Positions 45,501-60,500 of a stretch of DNA of 64,000 nt are shown here, piece after piece. The notes under the pieces were generated by a model. It saw nothing but the letters and a program-made list of their open reading frames with translations. It had not been told where the DNA came from and did not search any database. Source of the stretch: Prosopocoilus inquinatus (Eukaryota; Arthropoda; Insecta; Coleoptera; Lucanidae); the NCBI GenBank assembly GCA_036172665.1, contig CM069873.1:34276001-34340000 (forward strand), in the 5' to 3' direction. Position numbers and translations under genes: made by a program. Position 1 is the first letter of the stretch; every line of letters starts with the position of its first letter.

Positions 45501-48500
45501 ATTAGATACATCACATTAACAACGCTAATGCGTGTTGTTTCGTTTAAAACTATTTCCAGCTTCTGCTGCGTCCGAAAATTTCGTATCTCACATTAGAGTT
45601 ACTGGAGTCCATCGAAACGTCAAATAACATAGTAGCTAAGTAAGGATCTATTAGATACATCACAGGAACAACGCTAATACGTGTTGCTTCGTTTAAAACT
45701 ATTTCCAGGTCCTGCTGCGCCCAAAAACTTCGTATCTCACATCAGAGTTACTAGAGTCCATCGATACGTCAAATAACATGATAAATAAATAAGGATCGAT
45801 TAGATACATCACAGGAACAACGCTAATACGTGTTGTTTCGTTTAAAACTATTTCCAGCTCCTGCTGCGTCCAAAAACTTCGTATCTCACCTCAGAGTTAC
45901 TAGAGTGCATCGAAACGTCAAATAACATGATAGATAAATAAGGATCGATTAGATACATCACAGGAACAACGCTAATGCGTGTTGTTCCGTTTAAAACTAT
46001 TTCCAGCTTCTGCTGCGTCCGAAAATTTCGTATCTCACATTAGAGTTACTGGAGTCCATCGAAACGTCAAATAACATAGTAGCTAAGTAAGGATCTATTA
46101 GATACATCACAGGAACAACGCTAATACGTGTTGCTTCGTTTAAAACTATTTCCAGGTCCTGCTGCGCCCAAAAACTTCGTATCTCACATCAGAGTTACTA
46201 GAGTCCATCGATACGTCAAATAACATGATAAATAAATAAGGATCGATTAGATACATCACAGGAACAACGCTAATGCGTGTTGTTTCGTTTAAAACTATTT
46301 CCAGCTTCTGCTGCGTCCGAAACCTTTGTATCTCACATCAGAGTTACTGGAGTCCATCGAGACGCCAAATAACATGATAGATGAGTAAGGATCGATTAGA
46401 TACATCACAGGAACAACGGTAATGCGAGTTGTTTCGTTTAAAACTATTTCCAGCTTCTGCTGCGTCCGAAAACTTTGTATCTCACATCAGAGTTACTGGA
46501 GTCCATCGAGACGCCAAATAACATGATAGATGAGTAAGGATCGATTAGATACATCACAGGAACAACGCTAATGCGTGTTGTTTCATTTAAAACTATTTCC
46601 AGATTCTGCTACGATCGAAAATTTCGTATCTCACATCAGAGTTACTAGAGTCCATCGAAACGTCAAATAACATAGTAGATAAGTAAGGATCGATTAGATA
46701 CATCACAGGAACAACGCTAATACGTTTTGTTTCGTTCAAAACTATTTCCAGCTTCTGCTGCGTCCGAGAACTTTGTATCTCACATCAGAGCTACTGGAGT
46801 CCATCCAAACGTCAAATAACATGATAGATGAGTAAGGATCGATTAGATACATCACAGGAACAACGCTAATGCGTGTTGTTTCGATTAAAACTATTTCCAG
46901 CTTCTGCTGCGTCCGAAAACTTTGTATCTCACATCAGAGTTACTGGAGTCCATCGAGACGCCAAATAACATGATAGATCAGTAAGGATCAATTAGATACA
47001 GCACAGAAACAACGCTAATGCGTGTTGTTTCGTTTTAAACTATTTCTAGCTTCGGCTGCGTCCGAGAACTTCGTATCTCACATCAAAGTTACTGGAGTCC
47101 ATCGAAACGCCAAATAACATGATAGATCAGTAAGGATCGATTAGATACATCACAGGAACAACGCTAATACGTGTTGTTTCGTTCAAAACTATTTCCAGCT
47201 TCTGCTGCGTCCGAGAACTTTGTATCTCACATCAGAGTTACTGGAGTCCATTCAAACGTCAAATAACATGATAGATGAGTAAGGATCGATTAGATACATC
47301 ACAGGAACAACGCTAATGCGTGTTGTTTCGTTTAAAACTATTTCCAGCTCCTGCTGCGTCCGAAATTTTCGTATCTCACATTAGAGTTACTGGAGTCCAT
47401 CGAAACGTCAAATAACATGATAGATGAGTAAGGATCGATTAGATACATCACAGGAACAACGCTAATGTGTGTTGTTTCGTTTAAAACATTTTCCAGCTTC
47501 TGCTGCGTCCGAAAATTTTGTATCTCACATCAGAGTTACTGGAGTCCATCTAAACGTCAAATAACATGATAGATAAGTAAGGATCGATTAGATACATCAC
47601 AGGAAAAACGCTAATACGTGTTGTTTCGTTCAAAACTATTTCCAGCTTCTGCTGCGTCCGAGAACTTTGTATCTCACATCAGAGTTACTGGATTCCATCC
47701 AAACGTCAAATAACATGATAGATGAGTAAGGTTCGATTAGATACATCACAGGAACAACGCTAATACGTGTTGTTTCGTTTAAAACTATTTCCAGCTCCTG
47801 CTGCGTCCAAAAACTTCGTATCTCACATCAGAGTTACTAGAGTCCATCGAAACGTCAAATAACATGATAGATGAGTAAGGATCGATTAGATACATCACAG
47901 AAACAACGCTAATGCGTGCTGTTTCGTTTAAAACTATTTCCAGCTTCTGCTGCGTCCGAAAATTTCGTATCTCACATTAGAGTTACTGGAGTCCATCGAA
48001 ACGTCAAATAACATGATAGATGAGTAAGGATCGATTAGATACATCACAGGAACAACGCTAATGTGTGTTGTTTCGTTTAAAACTATTTCCACCTTCTGCT
48101 GCGCCCGAAAATTTCGTATCTCACATTAGAGTTACTGGAGTCCATCGATACGTCAAATAACATGATAGATGAGTAAGGATCGATTAGATACATCACAGGA
48201 ACAACGCTAATGCGTGTTGTTTCGTTTAAAACTATTTCCAGCTTCTGCTGCGTCCGAAAATTTCGTATCTCACATTAGAGTTACTTAAGTCCATCGAAAC
48301 GTCAAATAACATAGTAGCTAAGTAAGGATCTATTAGATACATCACAGGAACAACGCTAATACGTGTTGCTTCGTTTAAAACTATTTCCAGGTCCTGCTGC
48401 GCCCAAAAACTTCGTATCTCACATCAGAGTTACTAGAGTCCATCGATACGTCAAATAACATGATAAATAAATAAGGATCGATTAGATACATCACAGGAAC

Positions 48501-51500
48501 AACGCTAATACGTGTTGTTTCGTTTAAAACTATTTCCAGCTCCTGCTGCGTCCAAAAACTTCGTATCTCACCTCAGAGTTACTAGAGTGCATCGAAACGT
48601 CAAATAACATGATAGATAAATAAGGATCGATTAGATACATCACAGGAACAACGCTAATGCGTGTTGTTTCGTTTAAAACTATTTCTAGCTTCTGCTGCGT
48701 CCGAAAATTTCGTATCTCACATTAGAGTTACTGGAGTCCATCGAAACGTCAAATAACATAGTAGCTAAGTAAGGATCTATTAGATACATCACAGGAACAA
48801 CGCTAATACGTGTTGCTTCGTTTAAAACTATTTCCTGGTCCTGCTGCGCCCAAAAACTTCGTATCTCACATCAGAGTTACTAGAGTCCATCGATACGTCA
48901 AATAACATGATAAATAAATAAGGATCGATTAGATACATCACAGGAACAACGCTAATGCGTGTTGTTTCGTTTAAAACTATTTCCAGCTTCTGCTGCGTCC
49001 GAAACCTTTGTATCTCACATCAGAGTTACTGGAGTCCATCGAGACGCCAAATAACATGATAGATGAGTAAGGATCGATTAGATACATCACAGGAACAACG
49101 GTAATGCGAGTTGTTTCTTTTAAAACTATTTCCAGCTTCTGCTGCGTCCGAAAACTTTGTATCTCACATCAGAGTTACTGGAGTCCATCGAGACGCCAAA
49201 TAAAATGATAGATGAGTAAGGATCGATTAGATACATCACAGGAACAACGCTAATGCGTGTTGTTTCATTTAAAACTATTTCCAGATTCTGCTACGATCGA
49301 AAATTTCGTATCTCACATCAGAGTTACTAGAGTCCATCGAAACGTCAAATAACATAGTAGATAAGTAAGGATCGATTAGATACATCACAGGAACAACGCT
49401 AATACGTTTTGTTTCGTTCAAAACTATTTCCAGCTTCTGCTGCGTCCGAGAACTTTGTATCTCACATCAGAGCTACTGGAGTCAATCCAAACGTCAAATA
49501 ACATGATAGATGAGTAAGGATCAATTAGATACATCACAGGAACAACGCTAATGCGTGTTGTTTCGATTAAAACTATTTCCAGCTTCTGCTGCGTCCGAAA
49601 ACTTTGTATCTCACATCAGAGTTACTGGAGTCCATCGAGACGCCAAATAACATGATAGATGAGTAAGGATCGATTAGATACATCACAGGAACAACGCTAA
49701 TACGTTTTGTTTCGTTCAAAACTATTTCCAGCTTCTGCTGCGTCCGAGAACGTTGTATCTCACATCAGAGCTACTGGAGTCCATCCAAACGTCAAATAAC
49801 ATGATAGATGAGTAAGGACCAATTAGATACAGCACAGAAACAACGCTAATGCGTGTTGTTTCGTTTTAAACTATTTCTAGCTTCGGCTGCGTCCGAGAAC
49901 TTCGTATCTCACATCAAAGTTACTGGAGTCCATCGAAACGCCAAATAACATGATAGATGAGTAAGGATCGATTAGATACATCACAGGAACAACGCTAATA
50001 CGTGTTGTTTCGTTTAAAACTATTTCCAGCTCCTGCTGCGTCCAAAAACTTCGTATCTCACATCAGAGTTACTAGAGTCCATCGAAACGTCAAATAACAT
50101 GATAGATGAGTAAGGATCCATTAGATACATCACAGGAACAACGCTAATGCGTGTTGTTTCATTTAAAACTATTTCCAGCTTCTGCTGCGTCCGAAAACTT
50201 TGTACCTCACATCAGAGTTACTGGAGTCCATCCAAACGTCAAATAACATGATAGATGCGTAAGGATCGATTAGATATATCACAGGAACAACGCTAGTACG
50301 TGTTGTTTCATTTAAAACTATTTCCAACTTCAGCTGCGTCCGAGAACTTCGTATCTCACATCAAAGTTTCTGGAGTCCATCGAAACGCCAAATAACATGA
50401 TAGATGAGTAAGGATCGATTAGATACATCACAGGAACAACGCTAATGCGTGTTGTTTCGTTTAAAACTATTTCCAGCTTCTGCTGCGTCCGAGAACTTTG
50501 TATCTCACATCATAGTTACTGGAGTCCATTCAAACGTCAAATAACATGATAGATGAGTAAGGATCGATTAGATACATCACAGGAACAACGGTAATGCGTG
50601 TTGTTTCGTTTAAAACTATTTCCAGCTTCTGCTGCGTCCGTAAACTTTGTATCTCACATCAGAGTTACTGTAGTCCATCCAAACGTCAAATATAATGATA
50701 GATGAGTAAGGATCGATTATATACATCACAGGAACAACGCTAATGCGTGTTGTTTCGTTTAAAACTATTTCCAGCTTCTGCTGCGTCCGAAAACTTTGTA
50801 TCTCACATCAGAGTTATTTGAGTCCATCGAAACGTCAAATAACATAGTAGCTAAGTAAGGATCGATTAAATACATCACAGGAACAACGCTAATACGTGTT
50901 GTTTCGTTCAAAACTATTTCCAGCTTCTGCTGCGTCCGAAAACTTTGTATCTCACATCAGAGTTACTGGAGTCCATCGAAACGTCAAATAACATGATAGA
51001 TAAGTAAGGATCAATTAGATACCGCACAGAAACAACGCTAATGCGTGTTGTTTCGTTTTAAACTATTTCTAGCTTCGGCTGCGTCCGAGAACTTCGTATC
51101 TCACATCAAAGTTACTGGAGTCCATCGAAACGCCAAATAACATGATAGATGAGTAAGGATCGATTAGATACATCACAGGAACAACGCTAATACGTGTTGT
51201 TTCGTTCAAAACTATTTCCAGCTTCTGCTGCGTCCGAGAACTTTGTATCTCACATCAGAGTTACTGGAGTCCATTCAAACGTCAAATAACATGATAGATG
51301 AGTAAGGATCGATTAGATACATCACAGGAACAACGCTAATGCGTGTTGTTTCGTTTAAAACTATTTCCAGCTCCTGCTGGGTCCGAAAATTTCGTATCTC
51401 ACATTAGAGTTACTGGAGTCCATCGAAACGTCAAATAACATGATAGATGAGTAAGGATCGATTAGATACATCACAGGAACAACGCTAATGTGTGTTGTTT

Positions 51501-54500
51501 CGTTTAAAACATTTTCCAGCTTCTGCTGCGTCCGAAAATTTTGTATCTCACATCAGAGTTACTGGAGTCCATCTAAACGTCAAATAACATGATAGATAAG
51601 TAAGGATCGATTAGATACATCACAGGAACAACGCTAATACGTGTTGTTTCGTTCAAAACTATTTCCAGCTTCTGCTGCGTCCGAGAACTTTGTATCTCAC
51701 ATCAGAGTTACTGGATTCCATCCAAACGTCAAATAACATGATAGATGAGTAAGGATCGATTAGATACATCACAGGAACAACGCTAATACGTGTTGTTTCG
51801 TTTAAAACTATTTCCAGCTCCTGCTGCGTCCAAAAACTTCGTATCTCACATCAGAGTTACTAGAGTCCATCGAAACGTCAAATAACATGATAGATCAGTA
51901 AGGATCGATTAGATACATCACAGAAACAACGCTAATGCGTGTTGTTTCGTTTAAAACTATTTCCAGCTTCTGCTGCGTCCGAAAATTTCGTATCTCACAT
52001 TAGAGTTACTGGAGTCCATCGAAACGTCAAATAACATGATAGATGAGTAAGGATCGATTAGATACATCACAGGAACAACGCTAATATGTGTTGTTTCGTT
52101 TAAAACTATTTCCACCTTCTGCTGCTCCCGAAAATTTCGTATCTCACATTAGAGTTACTGGAGTCCATCGAAACGTCAAATAACATGATAGATGAGTAAG
52201 GATTGATTAGATACATTACAGGAACAACGCTAATGCGTGTTGTTTCGTTTAAAACTATTTCCAGCTTCTGCTGCGTCCGAAAATTTCGTATCTCACATTA
52301 TAGTTACTGGAGTCCATCGAAACGTCAAATAACATAGTAGCTAAGTAAGGATCTATTAGATACATCACAGGAACAACGCTAATACGTGTTGCTTCGTTTA
52401 AAACTATTTCCAGGTCCTGCTGCGCCCAAAAACTTCGTATCTCACATCAGAGTTACTAGAGTCCATCGATACGTCAAATGACATGATAAATAAATAAGGA
52501 TCGATTAGATACATCACAGGAACAACGCTAATACGTGTTGTTTCGTTTAAAACTATTTAAAGCTCCTGCTGCGTCCAAAAACTTCGTATCTCACCTCAGA
52601 GTTACTAGAGTGCATCGAAACGTCAAATAACATGATAGATAAATAAGGATCGATTAGATACATCACAGGAACAACGCTAATGCGTGTTGTTTCGTTTAAA
52701 ACTATTTCCAGCTTCTGCTGCGTCCGAAAATTTCGTATCTCACATTAGAGTTACTGGAGTCCATCAAAACGTCAAATAACATAGTAGCTAAGTAAGGATC
52801 TATTAGATACATCACAGGAACAACGCTAATACGTGTTGCTTCGTTTAAAACTATTTCCAGGTCCTGCTGCGCCCAAAAACTTCGTATCTCACATCAGAGT
52901 TACTAGAGTCCATCGATACGTCAAATAACATGATAAATAAATAAGGATCGATTAGATACATCACAGGAACAACGCTAATACGTTTTGTTTCGTTCAAAAC
53001 TATTTCCAGCTTCTGCTGCGTCCGAGAACTTTGTATCTCACATCAGAGCTACTGGAGTCCATCCAAACGTCAAATAACATGATAGATGAGTAAGGATCGA
53101 TTAGATACATCACAGGAACAACGCTAATGCGTGTTGTTTCGTTTAAAACTATTTCCAGCTTCTGCTGCGTCCGAAAATTTCGTATCTCACATTAGAGTTA
53201 CTGGAGTCCATCGAAACGTCAAATAACATGATAGATGAGTAAGGATCGATTAGATACATCACAGGAACAACGCTAATATGTGTTGTTTCGTTTAAAACTA
53301 TTTCCACCTTCTGCTGCTCCCGAAAATTTCGTATCTCACATTAGAGTTACTGGAGTCCATCGAAACGTCAAATAACATGATAGATGAGTAAGGATTGATT
53401 AGATACATTACAGGAACAACGCTAATGCGTGTTGTTTCGTTTAAAACTATTTCCAGCTTCTGCTGCGTCCGAAAATTTCGTATCTCACATTATAGTTACT
53501 GGAGTCCATCGAAACGTCAAATAACATAGTAGCTAAGTAAGGATCTATTAGATACATCACAGGAACAACGCTAATACGTGTTGCTTCGTTTAAAACTATT
53601 TCCAGGTCCTGCTGCGCCCAAAAACTTCGTATCTCACATCAGAGTTACTAGAGTCCATCGATACGTCAAATGACATGATAAATAAATAAGGATCGATTAG
53701 ATACATCACAGGAACAACGCTAATACGTGTTGTTTCGTTTAAAACTATTTCCAGCTCCTGCTGCGTCCAAAAACTTCGTATCTCACCTCAGAGTTACTAG
53801 AGTGCATCGAAACGTCAAATAACATGATAGATAAATAAGGATCGATTAGATACATCACAGGAACAACGCTAATGCGTGTTGTTTCGTTTAAAACTATTTC
53901 CAGCTTCTGCTGCGTCCGAAAATTTCGTATCTCACATTAGAGTTACTGGAGTCCATCAAAACGTCAAATAACATAGTAGCTAAGTAAGGATCTATTAGAT
54001 ACATCACAGGAACAACGCTAATACGTGTTGCTTCGTTTAAAACTATTTCCAGGTCCTGCTGCGCCCAAAAACTTCGTATCTCACATCAGAGTTACTAGAG
54101 TCCATCGATACGTCAAATAACATGATAAATAAATAAGGATCGATTAGATACATCACAGGAACAACGCTAATGCGTGTTGTTTCGTTTAAAACTATTTCCA
54201 GCTTCTGCTGCGTCCGAAACCTTTGTATCTCACATCAGAGTTACTGGAGTCCATCGAGACGCCAAATAACATGATAGATGAGTAAGGATCGATTAGATAC
54301 ATCACAGGAACAACGGTAATGCGAGTTGTTTCGTTTAAAACTATTTCCAGCTTCTGCTGCGTCCGAAAACTTTGTATCTCACATCAGAGTTACTGGAGTC
54401 CATCGAGACGCCAAATAACATGATAGATGAGTAAGGATCGATTAGATACATCACAGGAACAACGCTAATGCGTGTTGTTTCATTTAAAACTATTTCCAGA

Positions 54501-57500
54501 TTCTGCTACGATCGAAAATTTCGTATCTCACATCAGAGTTACTAGAGTCCATCGAAACGTCAAATAACATAGTAGATAAGTAAGGATCGATTAGATACAT
54601 CACAGGAACAACGCTAATACGTTTTGTTTCGTTCAAAACTATTTCCAGCTCCTGCTGCGTCCGAGAACTTTGTATCTCACATCAGAGCTACTGGAGTCCA
54701 TCCAAACTTCAAATAACATGATAGATGAGTAAGGATCGATTAGATACATCACAGGAACAACGCTAATGCGTGTTGTTTCGATTAAAACTATTTCCAGCTT
54801 CTGCTGCGTCCGAAAACTTTGTATCTCACATCAGAGTTACTGGAGTCCATCGAGACGCCAAATAACATGATAGATGAGTAAGGATCGATTAGATACATCA
54901 CAGGAACAACGGTAATGCGTGTTGTTTCGTTTAAAACTATTTCCAGCTTCTGCTGCGTCCGAAAACTTTGTATCTCACATCAGAGTTACTGGAGTCCATC
55001 CAAACGTCAAATAACATGATAGATGAGTAAGGATCGATTAGTTACGTCACAGGAACAACGCTAATACGTGTTGTTTCGTTTAAAACTATTTCCAGCTCCT
55101 GCTGCGTCCAAAAACTTCCTATCTCACATCAGAGTTACTAGAGTCCATCGAAACGTCAAATAACATGATAGATGAGTAAGGATCGATTAGATACATCACA
55201 GGAACAACGGTAATGCGTGTTGTTTCGTTTAAAACTATTTCCAGCTTCTGCTGCGTCCGAAAACTTTGTATCTCACATCAGAGTTACTGGAGTCCATCCA
55301 AACGCCAAATAACATGATAGATGAGTAAGGATCGATTAGATACATCACAGGAACAACGCTAATGCGTGTTGTTTCATTTAAAACTATTTCCAGATTCTGC
55401 TACGATCGAAAATTTCGTATCTCACATCAGAGTTACTAGAGTCCATCGAAACGTCAAATAACATAGTAGATAAGTAAGGATCGATTAGATACATCACAGG
55501 AACAACGCTAATACGTTTTGTTTCGTTCAAAACTATTTCCAGCTTCTGCTGCGTCCGAGAACTTTGTATCTCACATCAGAGCTACTGGAGTCCATCCAAA
55601 CGTCAAATAACATGATAGATGAGTAAGGATCGATTAGATACATCACAGGAACAACGCTAATGCGTGTTGTTTCGTTTAAAACTATTTCCAGCTTCTGCTG
55701 CGTCCGAAAACTTTGTATCTCACATCAGAGTTACTGGAGTCCATCCAAACGTCAAATAACATTATAGATGAGTAAGGATAGATTAGATACATCACAGGAA
55801 CAACGCTAATGCGTGTTGTTTCGTTTAAAACTATTTCCAGCTTCTGCTGCGTCCGAAACCTTTGTATCTCACATCAGAGTTACTGGAGTCCATCGAGACG
55901 CCAAATAACATGATAGATGAGTAAGGATCGATTAGATACATCACAGAAACAACGCTAATGCGTGTTGTTTCGTTTAAAACTATTTCCAGCTTCTGCTGCG
56001 TCCGAAAATTTCGTATCTCACATTAGAGTTACTGGAGTCCATCGAAACGTCAAATAACATGATAGATGAGTAAGGATCGATTAGATACATCACAGGAACA
56101 ACGCTAATGTGTGTTGTCTCGTTTAAAACTATTTCCACCTTCTGCTGCGCCCGAAAATTTCGTATCTCACATTAGAGTTACTGGAGTCCATCGAAACGTC
56201 AAATAACATGATAGATGAGTAAGGATCGATTAGATACATCACAGGAACAACGCTAATGCGTGTTGTTTCGTTTAAAACTATTTCCAGCTTCTGCTGCGTC
56301 CGAAAATTTCGTATCTCACATTAGAGTTACTGGAGTCCATCGAAACGTCAAATAACATAGTAGCTAAGTAAGGATCTATTAGATACATCACAGGAACAAC
56401 GCTAATACGTGTTGCTTCGTTTAAAACTATTTCCAGGTCCTGCTGCGCCCAAAAACTTCGTATCTCACATCAGAGTTACTAGAGTCCATCGATACGTCAA
56501 ATAACATGATAAATAAATAAGGATCGATTAGATACATCACAGGAACAACGCTAATACGTGTTGTTTCGTTTAAAACTATTTCCAGCTTCTGCTGCGTCCG
56601 AAAACTTTGTATCTCACATCAGAGTTACTGGAGTCCATCGAGACGCCAAATAACATGATAGATGAGTAAGGATCAATTAGATACAGCACAGAAACAACGC
56701 TAATGCGTGTTGTTTCGTTTTAAACTATTTCTAGCTTCGGCTGCGTCCGAGAACTTCGTATCTCACATCAAAGTTACTGGAGTCCATCGAAACGCCAAAT
56801 AACATGATAGATGAGTAAGGATCGATTAGATACATCACAGGAACAACGCTAATACGTGTTGTTTCGTTCAAAACTATTTCCAGCTTCTGCTGCGTCCGAG
56901 AACTTTGTATCTCACATCAGAGTTACTGGAGTCCATTCAAACGTCAAATAACATGATAGATGAGTAAGGATCGATTAGATACATCACAGGAACAACGCTA
57001 ATGCGTGTTGTTTCGTTTAAAACTATTTCCAGCTCCTGCTGCGTCCAAAAACTTCGTATCTCACCTCAGAGTTACTAGAGTGCATCGAAACGTCAAATAA
57101 CATGATAGATAAATAAGGATCGATTAGATACATCACAGGAACAACGCTAATGCGTGTTGTTCCGTTTAAAACTATTTCCAGCTTCTGCTGCGTCCGAAAA
57201 TTTCGTATCTCACATTAGAGTTACTGGAGTCCATCGAAACGTCAAATAACATAGTAGCTAAGTAAGGATCTATTAGATACATCACAGGAACAACGCTAAT
57301 ACGTGTTGCTTCGTTTAAAACTATTTCCAGGTCCTGCTGCGCCCAAAAACTTCGTATCTCACATCAGAGTTACTAGAGTCCATCGATACGTCAAATAACA
57401 TGATAAATAAATAAGGATCGATTAGATACATCACAGGAACAACGCTAATGCGTGTTGTTTCGTTTAAAACTATTTCCAGCTTCTGCTGCGTCCGAAACCT

Positions 57501-60500
57501 TTGTATCTCACATCAGAGTTACTGGAGTCCATCGAGACGCCAAATAACATGATAGATGAGTAAGGATCGATTAGATACATCACAGGAACAACGGTAATGC
57601 GAGTTGTTTCGTTTAAAACTATTTCCAGCTTCTGCTGCGTCCGAAAACTTTGTATCTCACATCAGAGTTACTGGAGTCCACCGAGACGCCAAATAACATG
57701 ATAGATGAGTAAGGATCGATTAGATACATCACAGGAACAACGCTAATGCGTGTTGTTTCATTTAAAACTATTTCCAGATTCTGCTACGATCGAAAATTTC
57801 GTATCTCACATCAGAGTTACTAGAGTCCATCGAAACGTCAAATAACATAGTAGATAAGTAAGGATCGATTAGATACATCACAGGAACAACGCTAATACGT
57901 TTTGTTTCGTTCAAAACTATTTCCAGCTTCTGCTGCGTCCGAGAACTTTGTATCTCACATCAGAGCTACTGGAGTCCATCCAAACGTCAAATAACATGAT
58001 AGATGAGTAAGGATCGATTAGATACATCACAGGAACAACGCTAATGCGTGTTGTTTCGATTAAAACTATTTCCAGCTTCTGCTGCGTCCGAAAACTTTGT
58101 ATCTCACATCAGAGTTACTGGAGTCCATCGAGACGCCAAATAACATGATAGATGAGTAAGGATCAATTAGATACAGCACAGAAACAACGCTAATGCGTGT
58201 TGTTTCGTTTTAAACTATTTCTAGCTTCGGCTGCGTCCGAGAACTTCGTATCTCACATCAAAGTTACTGGAGTCCATCGAAACGCCAAATAACATGATAG
58301 ATCAGTAAGGATCGATTAGATACATCACAGGAACAACGCTAATACGTGTTGTTTCGTTCAAAACTATTTCCAGCTTCTGCTGCGTCCGAGAACTTTGTAT
58401 CTCACATCAGAGTTACTGGAGTCCATTCAAACGTCAAATAACATGATAGATGAGTAAGGATCGATTAGATACATCACAGGAACAACGCTAATGCGTGTTG
58501 TTTCGTTTAAAACTATTTCCAGCTCCTGCTGCGTCCGAAATTTTCGTATCTCACATTAGAGTTACTGGAGTCCATCGAAACGTCAAATAACATGATAGAT
58601 GAGTAAGGATCGATTAGATACATCACAGGAACAACGCTAATGTGTGTTGTTTCGTTTAAAACATTTTCCAGCTTCTGCTGCGTCCGAAAATTTTGTATCT
58701 CACATCAGAGTTACTGGAGTCCATCTAAACGTCAAATAACATGATAGATAAGTAAGGATCGATTAGATACATCACAGGAACAACGCTAATGCGTGTTGTT
58801 TCGTTCAAAACTATTTCCAGCTTCTGCTGCGTCCGAGAACTTTGTATCTCACATCAGAGTTACTGGATTCCATCCAAACGTCAAATAACATGATAGATGA
58901 GTAAGGTTCGATTAGATACATCACAGGAACAACGCTAATACGTGTTGTTTCGTTTAAAACTATTTCCAGCTCCTGCTGCGTCCAAAAACTTCGTATCTCA
59001 CATCAGAGTTACTAGAGTCCATCGAAACGTCAAATAACATGATAGATGAGTAAGGATCGATTAGATACATCACAGGAACAACGCTAATGTGTGTTGTTTC
59101 GTTTAAAACTATTTCCACCTTCTGCTGCGCCCGAAAATTTCGTATCTCACATTAGAGTTACTGGAGTCCATCGAAACGTCAAATAACATGATAGATGAGT
59201 AAGAATCGATTAGATACATCACAGGAACAACGCTAATGCGTGTTGTTTCGTTTAAAACTATTTCCAGCTTCTGCTGCGTCCGAAAATTTCGTATCTCACA
59301 TTAGAGTTACTTAAGTCCATCGAAACGTCAAATAACATAGTAGCTAAGTAAGGATCTATTAGATACATCACAGGAACAACGCTAATACGTGTTGCTTCGT
59401 TTAAAACTATTTCCAGGTCCTGCTGCGCCCAAAAACTTCGTATCTCACATCAGAGTTACTAGAGTCCATCGATACGTCAAATAACATGATAAATAAATAA
59501 GGATCGATTAGATACATCACAGGAACAACGCTAATACGTGTTGTTTCGTTTAAAACTATTTCCAGCTCCTGCTGCGTCCAAAAACTTCGTATCTCACCTC
59601 AGAGTTACTAGAGTGCATCGAAACGTCAAATAACATGATAGATAAATAAGGATCGATTAGATACATCACAGGAACAACGCTAATGCGTGTTGTTTCGTTT
59701 AAAACTATTTCCAGCTTCTGCTGCGTCCGAAAATTTCGTATCTCACATTAGAGTTACTGGAGTCCATCGAAACGTCAAATAACATAGTAGCTAAGTAAGG
59801 ATCTATTAGATACATCACAGGAACAACGCTAATACGTGTTGCTTCGTTTAAAACTATTTCCTGGTCCTGCTGCGCCCAAAAACTTCGTATCTCACATCAG
59901 AGTTACTAGAGTCCATCGATACGTCAAATAACATGATAAATAAATAAGGATCGATTAGATACATCACAGGAACAACGCTAATGCGTGTTGTTTCGTTTAA
60001 AACTATTTCCAGCTTCTGCTGCGTCCGAAACCTTTGTATCTCACATCAGAGTTACTGGAGTCCATCGAGACGCCAAATAACATGATAGATGAGTAAGGAT
60101 CGATTAGATACATCACAGGAACAACGGTAATGCGAGTTGTTTCTTTTAAAACTATTTCCAGCTTCTGCTGCGTCCGAAAACTTTGTATCTCACATCAGAG
60201 TTACTGGAGTACATCGAGACGCCAAATAAAATGATAGATGAGTAAGGATCGATTAGATACATCACAGGAACAACGCTAATGCGTGTTGTTTCATTTAAAA
60301 CTATTTCCAGATTCTGCTACGATCGAAAATTTCGTATCTCACATCAGAGTTACTAGAGTCCATCGAAACGTCAAATAACATAGTAGATAAGTAAGGATCG
60401 ATTAGATACATCACAGGAACAACGCTAATACGTTTTGTTTCGTTCAAAACTATTTCCAGCTTCTGCTGCGTCCGAGAACTTTGTATCTCACATCAGAGCT